DNA of 49,887 bases, from contig CACXFL010000038.1 of the NCBI GenBank assembly GCA_902766925.1, positions 1-49,887 of the forward strand, written 5' to 3'. Within the stretch, counting starts at the first letter, position 1, and each line of letters begins with the position of its first letter. The notes under the pieces are model-generated. The model did no database searches, was not told the origin of the DNA, and worked only from the letters and a program-made list of their open reading frames with translations. This document shows positions 44,037 through 49,887 of the stretch, one piece after another. Position numbers and translations under genes: made by a program. The stretch comes from an uncultured bacterium (GTDB lineage: Bacteria > Bdellovibrionota_B > Oligoflexia > Oligoflexales > CACXFL01).

Positions 44037-45086
44037 TTATTTATCTTTATGTTTTTTAGTAAATGTAATTGAAATACCTAGTTTTCTTAGAAGAAGATAG
44101 ACGTTTTTATCTCCCACGGGAACAATAAGATATGGTATATCTTTTTGACTAGCTTCTTCGTAGATATAAGTACTTCCAAGATCTTGGTAGATAAGGTCCT
44201 CGTGGTAGATAAAATCAGAATCATGATCTATATCGTATCCAGTAGTATTTCGAAGTTCTTGGGCTGTTCCTACATAAGTCCATTGAGGGAGTACATGATC
44301 TTTATTTGTTATAACATGTTTAATGGTAGAGGGAGTAGGGATTTTAATTTTAACGTAAGGAATTTTATACTCTTTACATAAGGATATAATAGTACCAAGA
44401 TCTACAGTTTTTCCTTTAACCTTTAAACTAGTATCTTGAAATTTATAGAAGAAACCTGACAGAGAAAAAGTAGGAACGAATCCTAATTCACTATGATTAG
44501 ATAATTGTTTAGGAGTATCGGAAAATCCCATGAGTTCCCAAGCTTCACGGACAGTTAGTTCTGAAAATCTTTTAGTATGTAATTTTTTTGAAAATGCTTC
44601 AGGACTTATTGCATATTGGGTTGATAGAGGAATGTATATTACTTCTTGTAGTATATTAGAAGAAGGGAGTAACTCTTTAGTTTTATTATAATGAAAACGA
44701 TAGTACACAGGATTTACAGAATAAGCATCAAAATACATATTTGGCCATCTAGATTTTTTTCTTACTATGATCTTTTGAACCGTAGGGTCTAAAAATGATT
44801 GATCTGGTTTACCTTGTCTATTTTTTATAGAGAGTTGATCTTTTTCTACAAAGAGTGAATTACAACTCCAATTTATATTAAAACCAACAAATTTACTATC
44901 TCCAGAAATTATTTCAGGAAAGGATTTATTTTGTTTTTTAGAAGGAACCCCCGTAATTTTAATAGTAGAAGGTAGATATATATTCTTTTCCTCACAAAAT
45001 ACCCTTGAGGATATTACAAAATCAAATATAAATACCAATATAAATAAAGATAACGAATTTAAAATATGATTAAAATATCTTCCCAT
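44037..45086 (-). CDS. Exported protein, SGFFY family (long member)
   Basis: The 349-residue protein has a signal peptide (LSLFILVFIFDFVISSRVFC). It shares WSCNSLF, MYFDAYS, EVIYIPLS, FSLSGFFYKFQD and later SLCKEYKIPYVKI with its relatives; the last aligns with ELCTRRSVPFIKT in the protein at 45375. The terminal segment (LIVPVGDKNVYLLLRKLGI) matches LLVPVAADGKALSSLNWIL there. Function unknown; the soluble exported domain seems to have two halves. A hairpin lies just before its GGGGA ribosome site. Confidence 0.7.
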   Translation of the reverse strand: MGRYFNHILNSLSLFILVFIFDFVISSRVFCEEKNIYLPSTIKITGVPSKKQNKSFPEIISGDSKFVGFNINWSCNSLFVEKDQLSIKNRQGKPDQSFLDPTVQKIIVRKKSRWPNMYFDAYSVNPVYYRFHYNKTKELLPSSNILQEVIYIPLSTQYAISPEAFSKKLHTKRFSELTVREAWELMGFSDTPKQLSNHSELGFVPTFSLSGFFYKFQDTSLKVKGKTVDLGTIISLCKEYKIPYVKIKIPTPSTIKHVITNKDHVLPQWTYVGTAQELRNTTGYDIDHDSDFIYHEDLIYQDLGSTYIYEEASQKDIPYLIVPVGDKNVYLLLRKLGISITFTKKHKDK

Positions 45087-45102
45087 TTAAATCCCCTTTT
45101 TG

Positions 45103-45121
45103 AAGTAGAAAATTTCTACTT
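45103..45121 (-). promoter_or_regulatory. Palindrome directly before the ribosome site
   Basis: AAGTAGAAA and TTTCTACTT flank a single central base. On the minus strand it is followed by CAAAAAGGGGA and the ATG at 45086, as in the leader of the protease gene at 7005. The same core GTAGAAAATTTCTAC occurs at 46471-46485 in inverse orientation. Confidence 0.4.
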
Positions 45122-45286
45122 TTATACCTAATACTTTTTGTTTTTAGAATTTAACCATTAATTTCGGGTAGAAAAAATCATCTAAAGTCTTCTTGCTATT
45201 ACATTTAAGGTATAAACACAACTACTAAATAGACATTTATTGGATATAAGTAAAAAATATTAAAAATAACGAAACTAAAAAAACAA

Positions 45287-45311
45287 GAAAGCCGGCATAA
45301 AACCGGCTTTC
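45287..45311 (-). terminator. Terminator of the exported protein gene at 45375
   Basis: GAAAGCCGG (45287-45295) and CCGGCTTTC (45303-45311) form a 9-bp stem with 7-nt loop. On the minus strand a TTGTTTTTTT tract follows. Confidence 0.85.
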
Positions 45312-45374
45312 AAACATTGTTATTATTATATGAATTAAATATTATCTAGGGTAAGGTTAATAAGGACTAAGCTT

Positions 45375-46244
45375 TTAGTTGATATCAAAATATTTAGAAA
45401 GAATCCAATTTAGTGAAGAAAGAGCTTTCCCATCTGCAGCTACAGGAACCAAAAGTTTTCCATCAACTGTTTTTATAAAAGGTACTGAACGTCTAGTACA
45501 AAGCTCAGAGAAAAGCAAGGTTTCTTGTTTTCCTGTTGGAACGGTTTGAGTAAATTTACCCCATTTTTCAGAGATGTATGTTTCTGTAGTTAGGATATCA
45601 ACAGGATTTTTACTAGGTTTATCAGATATTACATAGAAGAAACCTGAAAGTGTTAGAGTATCTCTAGGAATTATAGAATCCCCATCTTTACCTATAACAA
45701 AATCGTATTTATCAGATAATCGTTTTACTTGTTTAGGAATAAATACGACTTGTTCAATTATAGATTGCTCTCCTTCTTCTGTTACAGGAATTACATTTGT
45801 ATCATAATTAGGACCAGGAACGAAGTTATTAAGTATACGGTACTTTACTGTAGATTCTGAATATACTCCAGGTTTAACTACTTCAGTTTTAAATGAAAGA
45901 ACAGTATCATCATCAGCGTTTACTTGTTCTACTGAATTATCTTCAATTTCATCGTTTATTACTATTGATGAATCTTTTTGAGCTAGTGGATTGGCGATTT
46001 CAACTGATTCATATAAAGGTTGGAAAAATTTTCGAGATTCTACTGGAACTGCAACCTTTCCTTTTGATTTATATGCAAATAAAGTAGAACAACTTTTTTG
46101 GGGATCTTTAACTTCAACCCCTTTAAAGAAATTACCACCTGTTAAATCAATTTTACCCCCTGTAAGGTTTATTTCTTGAGCAAAAATTACAGAACTTGTA
46201 AAAAAGAAAATAGATACCAAAATCAGTTTGAATGTTTTTTTCAT
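45375..46244 (-). CDS. Exported protein, SGFFY family (third member)
   Basis: The 289-residue protein has a signal peptide (LILVSIFFFTSSVIFAQ) and starts after AAAGGAGT. It shows KSCSTLFAY, a VVFIPKQV strand, LTLSGFFYVISD, SELCTRRSVPFIKT and LLVPVAADGKALSSLNWIL, which align with the protein at 44037. A middle segment rich in Asp/Glu/Ser (residues ~95-120) is specific. It has its own terminator, so it is probably transcribed alone. Function unknown. Confidence 0.7.
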   Translation of the reverse strand: MKKTFKLILVSIFFFTSSVIFAQEINLTGGKIDLTGGNFFKGVEVKDPQKSCSTLFAYKSKGKVAVPVESRKFFQPLYESVEIANPLAQKDSSIVINDEIEDNSVEQVNADDDTVLSFKTEVVKPGVYSESTVKYRILNNFVPGPNYDTNVIPVTEEGEQSIIEQVVFIPKQVKRLSDKYDFVIGKDGDSIIPRDTLTLSGFFYVISDKPSKNPVDILTTETYISEKWGKFTQTVPTGKQETLLFSELCTRRSVPFIKTVDGKLLVPVAADGKALSSLNWILSKYFDIN

Positions 46245-46463
46245 TTCCTTACTCCTTTATCGATATATACATAACACGAAATCACAAAACATCACAGCCA
46301 GTCCCAAATACAGGCCTTAATAATTGATAATTATTAACTAAGTGATGAAGATGTTTTTAACTAATATAATAATTTGGACGACCAGACAACTAAAAAAGGA
46401 TCACATTATTATCTTTATGTAAAAAAAAATAGAAACAATTAAAATTAAAAACAATCAGAATAA

Positions 46464-46492
46464 AAGTAGTGTAGAAATTTTCTACCCTACTT
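46464..46492 (-). terminator. Terminator of the small exported protein gene
   Basis: AAGTAG-t-GTAGAAA and TTTCTAC-c-CTACTT form a 13-bp stem with one mismatch, followed on the minus strand by TTATT. It lies about 50 bases after the stop at 46540. Confidence 0.6.
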
Positions 46493-46539
46493 ACAGGTCA
46501 ACTATTAATTATAAGGTTATATTTTTTATAGAATTTGAA

Positions 46540-46797
46540 TTATTTCCAGATTGAAACACTGGTACCGTCATTATCGTTATTAGAAATACCTTCTATTTTT
46601 AATTGAATTTCTTTAAATTGATTTTCAGCAGTACAAACTTTTTGACTGTTTTGTTCAATAAACTCATTGATGTTAAATCTAGGTAAACAATCTGTACATG
46701 GAGTAGAAGGAGCCTGAGCATAAATAAATGAACTAGCAGTCAAAGTTAATCCTAAAAATACAGAACCAGAACAAATTTTTTTAAACCATCCTTTCAT
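46540..46797 (-). CDS. Small exported protein
   Basis: The start is the second of two adjacent ATGs, 6 bases after GGGGG. The 85-residue product has a signal peptide (SGSVFLGLTLTASSFIYAQA) and a mature part of about 55 residues with CTDC and one further Cys. It is encoded just upstream of the SGFFY family genes on the same strand, but no clear similarity to them is visible. An 8-bp hairpin (46824-46843) lies in its leader. Confidence 0.65.
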   Translation of the reverse strand: MKGWFKKICSGSVFLGLTLTASSFIYAQAPSTPCTDCLPRFNINEFIEQNSQKVCTAENQFKEIQLKIEGISNNDNDGTSVSIWK

Positions 46798-47175
46798 CAT
46801 TTTCCCCCTTCTTTTAAAAATAAAATAGATCAGTGGATCTATTCTTATTAACGCTTTCTATATTTTTTAACTCTTTCTATCTATGTAATTATTGTATTTT
46901 GGCCATGTGGTCAAGAATAAAAAGACTAAATTATGATCTAATTGTAAAAAAGGGCTTTACCATAAACTTCTTAGTGTTCCAATAAGATATAAGGTAAAAC
47001 CCAACTTGTACAACAAAAGCACCACCCTAAATGTTCAAATCTTTTGTTGTAAATACACATCTATTCAAATGTTTTCTGTTTTCTGATCCTAGAGTACATG
47101 AAGTTGACTAGCTGGTCAATCAAAAAAAGAATTTTTAGTAAAAAATTTTGAGATAGGATCAAAAGTAATGTTTGC
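46798..47175. other. Intergenic region with two inverted repeats
   Basis: AATAGATC/GATCTATT with a 4-nt loop (46824-46843) lies about 25 bases before the start at 46797. TACAACAAAAG (47009-47019) and CTTTTGTTGTA (47041-47051) form a perfect 11-bp repeat with a 21-nt spacer and no T-run. No open frame of note. Confidence 0.4.
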
Positions 47176-48039
47176 CTAAATTTTGTTATTTTTTATATCT
47201 AAAAGTAGCTTATACAGAGTTTTTCTAGAAACAGGGTATTTAGAAAAACTCTCAAGAATGTCTTTAATAGATTCTTTTTGAAGTCTTTGTTTGCATTCTT
47301 CAATGATGTCTTCTTGGTTAAAAGTTTGTACTTGGGGTGGTACGTAGACCATAACACAAAACTCTCCTTTTAAGGTGGAAGATTGATCCATTTCTTTCAA
47401 AGTAGTGAGAATTTCACTGATAGAAGATCTGAGAGTTGTTTCATAGTATTTAGTAAGTTCTTTTCCTACACATACCGTACACTCTGGAATAATGGAGCTA
47501 ATCTCAGTTAAGGTTTTTAAAATTCTTTTTGCTGTTTCATAAAATAGAAAAGATCCGCCAGTACTCCAGAGTTTAAACTCATTTAGTCTTACGGATTGCT
47601 TTAGTGATAAAAATCCTACAAAAGTAAATCTATCTGAAGGAAGACCAGAAACACTTACAAGTGAGACTGCAGCACAAGGTCCAGGAATTGGAATAACATT
47701 TATTCCAAGAGTTCTAGCTGTATCAATTAACCTGTAACCTGGATCTGAAATACAAGGAGTTCCAGCATCTGAGACTAAAGCTACATAAAGACTCTCATCC
47801 TTTATCTTAGATAGGATAGAATCTTTTTTATTCTCCTCATTATAATCTTGATAACTTATAAGTTTTTTACCGGATATATTAAAAGAAGATAGAAGTTTTC
47901 TTGTAACACGAGTGTCTTCAGATAAAATAAAATCTACCTCAGAAAGAATCCTCAAAGCCCGTTGGCTGATATCCTCGAGGTTTCCTATGGGGGTTGCAAC
48001 CACATAGATTGTAGCTTGTTTTAAAGAATTATCTGACAC
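47176..48039 (-). CDS. rsmI: 16S rRNA 2'-O-ribose methyltransferase RsmI
   Basis: The 287-residue protein has the tetrapyrrole-methylase fold signatures of RsmI: VVATPIGNLEDISQRAL near the N-terminus, LSEDTRVTRKLLS, ALVSDAGTPCISDPG, PIPGPCAAVSLVSVSGL and FLFYETAKRI. It methylates C1402 of 16S rRNA using SAM. Translation starts at a GTG after AGGAAA. Length is normal. It follows pepT on the same strand with a 58-base gap. Confidence 0.95.
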   Translation of the reverse strand: MSDNSLKQATIYVVATPIGNLEDISQRALRILSEVDFILSEDTRVTRKLLSSFNISGKKLISYQDYNEENKKDSILSKIKDESLYVALVSDAGTPCISDPGYRLIDTARTLGINVIPIPGPCAAVSLVSVSGLPSDRFTFVGFLSLKQSVRLNEFKLWSTGGSFLFYETAKRILKTLTEISSIIPECTVCVGKELTKYYETTLRSSISEILTTLKEMDQSSTLKGEFCVMVYVPPQVQTFNQEDIIEECKQRLQKESIKDILESFSKYPVSRKTLYKLLLDIKNNKI

Positions 48040-48097
48040 TTCGTGTTTTCCTAATAAATAATAAAGTAAATAGATTAAATAAATTAAAAATAATTAT

Positions 48098-49354
48098 TTA
48101 ATCTTGAGTCCATCTTATCGCAAGATTTAAAAGTACCTTGCAAGCTGCTTCCATAACTTCAAGAGTTGCCCACTCAAATCTAGAGTGAAATAGGTTAGAT
48201 CCGGCAAACATATTTGCTGTAGGAAGACCTCTGTAAGAGAGTTGACAACCATCAGTACCTCCACGGATACTTTCAAGACAGGAAGTATATCCACTCATTT
48301 TTACAGCATCTAGTGCATAATTTATAACTTTAGGATATTTATCTAGTATCTGTTTCATATTTCTATATGAGGTAGATACTGTAGCTGTATAGGAACTTCC
48401 AGGAAATTTAGAACAAGCTCTTTGAGCAAGTCTTTTAACTAGTGAAGCATATTTTCCAAGATCTTGATCTTTAAAACTTCTAAGGATTAAATCTATCTCA
48501 GTAGAATCTACACCAGATTTCATATTAATTGGATGAATAAAACCCTGTTTTTTTTCCGTGTGTTCTGGAGATAATCTTTTTGGAAGAGAACTAATAAAAG
48601 TAGATGCTACTTTCATAGAGTTGATCATAGTACCCTTAGAATATCCAGGGTGTACATTTTTACCGTTGAACACAATGTGCATAGAATCTGCACTAAAAGT
48701 TTCATCTTCAATTGAACCTATTTTGCCTCCACCATCTACAGTGTAAGCAAACTTGGCTCCAAATTTTTCTATATCAAAGTATTTAACTCCGTTTCCTACC
48801 TCTTCATCTACGGTAAAAGCTATTTTGATAGGACCGTGCTCAATTTGAGGATTAGATTGGAGAATCTCAACTAGAGTCATAATCTCAGCAACTCCTGATT
48901 TATCATCAGCTCCTAGAAGAGTAGAACCATCGGAAGTAATCACAGTTTGTCCTATTGCAGTTTTCAACTCAGGACAAGATTTTACTGTTAAAGTATAATC
49001 ATCTGAAAGTTTAATATCAGATCCATCATAATTTTTATGAACTTGTGGATTAACTCCAGTTCCGTTCATATCAGGGGATGTATCAACATGGGCTATAAAA
49101 CCTATAGGTGGAACAGATTTTGTGGTTGATGGTTCAATACTTGCATATACATAACCGTAATCATCCATATAAGCGTTTGAAACTCCAAGTGATTTTAACT
49201 CCTCTACTAGAAGCTTGGATAAATCTTTTTGTTTTTGAGTACTAGGAAAACTACTCGAATCAGGATCGGACCCAGTATCAATCTTTACATATCTTAAAAA
49301 TCTATCTAAAAGAGAACTTGGAATTACAACAGATGAAGAATCAAACTTACTCAT
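48098..49354 (-). CDS. pepT: Peptidase T (tripeptide aminopeptidase)
   Basis: The 418-residue zinc aminopeptidase (M20 family) shows RFLRYVKIDTGSD at the N-terminus, metal ligands in FIAHVDTSPDMNG, LLGADDKSGVAE and FTVDEEVGNG, then YTVDGG and a C-terminal FHSRFEWATLE. It removes N-terminal residues from tripeptides in the cytoplasm. The ATG at 49354 has GAGG 6 bases upstream; an ATG four codons earlier has none. Length is normal. Confidence 0.93.
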   Translation of the reverse strand: MSKFDSSSVVIPSSLLDRFLRYVKIDTGSDPDSSSFPSTQKQKDLSKLLVEELKSLGVSNAYMDDYGYVYASIEPSTTKSVPPIGFIAHVDTSPDMNGTGVNPQVHKNYDGSDIKLSDDYTLTVKSCPELKTAIGQTVITSDGSTLLGADDKSGVAEIMTLVEILQSNPQIEHGPIKIAFTVDEEVGNGVKYFDIEKFGAKFAYTVDGGGKIGSIEDETFSADSMHIVFNGKNVHPGYSKGTMINSMKVASTFISSLPKRLSPEHTEKKQGFIHPINMKSGVDSTEIDLILRSFKDQDLGKYASLVKRLAQRACSKFPGSSYTATVSTSYRNMKQILDKYPKVINYALDAVKMSGYTSCLESIRGGTDGCQLSYRGLPTANMFAGSNLFHSRFEWATLEVMEAACKVLLNLAIRWTQD

Positions 49355-49578
49355 ATAAAACCTCATATTTATCTAATCTAGCACCTATGTGTAAATTAAC
49401 ACCTCAGTATATATAAACACAATGGTAATAGAATCGGTACCATAAAAATGGACAAATTTATTTTTTTTCAATCTTTCTTAAAAGATTATGGTATTTTATA
49501 GTAAAAATGTGTTTAATTAATAGGTTAGTCGATACCTCTAAGGGGTGAAAAAAATTTAAAAATTTGTTGGGATGAGTG

Positions 49579-49887
49579 ATGGAAGAAGGAAAAAATAATA
49601 CTACAACTAATGAAGTAACAAGTGGATCTAATTTTATAGATGCAATAATTCAAAAAGATTTAGAAACAGGAAAAAGAACCAATGTAGCAACTAGATTTCC
49701 TCCGGAACCTAATGGTTATCTACATATAGGACATGCTAAATCTATTTGCTTAAATTTCGGACTAGCAAAAAAATATCATGGAACTTGTAACCTTAGATTT
49801 GATGATACTAACCCTTGTAAAGAAGATACTGAGTATATGAGATCTATCGAAGAGGATATAAGATGGTTAGGATTTAAGTGGGATAGA
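49579..49887 (+). CDS. glnS: Glutaminyl-tRNA synthetase, N-terminal part
   Basis: The first 103 codons are in the window and the gene runs off the end. After a ~17-residue polar leader comes [15 protein letters not shown], then [18 protein letters not shown] with the class I HIGH motif, and [19 protein letters not shown]. The [13 protein letters not shown] wording is that of GlnRS rather than the discriminating or non-discriminating GluRS. Presence of GlnRS means glutaminyl-tRNA can be made directly. The ~210 bases upstream separate it from the divergent pepT. Confidence 0.95.
   Translation, partial: MEEGKNNTTTNEVTSGSNFIDAIIQKDLETGKRTNVATRFPPEPNGYLHIGHAKSICLNFGLAKKYHGTCNLRFDDTNPCKEDTEYMRSIEEDIRWLGFKWDR

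Noticed and set aside
47009..47051. 11-bp inverted repeat as the terminator of rsmI
   Set aside because: It is about 125 bases past the stop and lacks a T-run on the minus strand, so termination there is not supported.

Overview
The window is AT-rich (about 30% G+C by eye) and comes from a flagellated, double-membraned bacterium. Evidence for an outer membrane is an Omp85-type barrel, a YejM/PbgA-like LPS-associated protein, a secretin and many lipobox proteins. The flagellin reads like those of predatory Bdellovibrio-type bacteria (N-terminus SLRIRTN, then ISMIQVAEGGMNEISNILIR). With GlnRS and several genes of gammaproteobacterial type (yejM, panP, pepT), this makes a low-GC member of Bdellovibrionota/Oligoflexia or a near relative the best guess. 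That placement is inference; no rRNA gene, tRNA gene or CRISPR array was seen.

Layout. 1-5.2 kb: the 3' part of a membrane-protein gene, a lipoprotein (family B), a short IEP-less group IIC-like intron sitting directly behind that gene's terminator, an Rpn/PD-(D/E)XK nuclease gene, and the 3' end of a second decayed group II intron. 4.6-12.8 kb: an aromatic-rich secreted protein and a trypsin-like lipoprotein protease in one operon, a tiny zinc-finger-like protein, yejM-like and Omp85 genes, and a MATE transporter. 12.9-20.1 kb, minus strand: a DHH phosphoesterase, a four-gene lipoprotein operon built from two families in the order A-B-B-A, and a TPR/barrel protein. 20.4-24.8 kb: a PP2C phosphatase with a membrane partner, a lipoprotein whose natural ATG appears to be one base out of frame, and a lone flagellin gene behind a very AT-rich leader. 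25-34.9 kb: a zinc-ribbon membrane protein, the DUF2207-LemA pair, mtaB, two exported paralogues that share a nuclease-like D-x17-ExK motif, an orphan CpaC-like secretin and a membrane-anchored partner. 34.9-43 kb: panP, a small protein, an RluA-type pseudouridine synthase, smpB, a polyprenyl-type glycosyltransferase, an outer-membrane barrel and two tandem Ig-like lipoproteins. 43-47 kb: a minus-strand cluster of related exported proteins. 47-49.9 kb: rsmI, pepT and the start of glnS.

The main theme is lineage-specific duplication of exported proteins. At least five paralogous sets (lipoprotein families A and B, the Ig-like pair, the nuclease-like pair and the SGFFY family) alternate with ordinary housekeeping genes. 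The strongest candidates for something undescribed are the nuclease-like exported pair next to an orphan secretin (29.8-34.9 kb), the A-B-B-A lipoprotein operon, and the two group II intron derivatives that bracket the Rpn nuclease gene.
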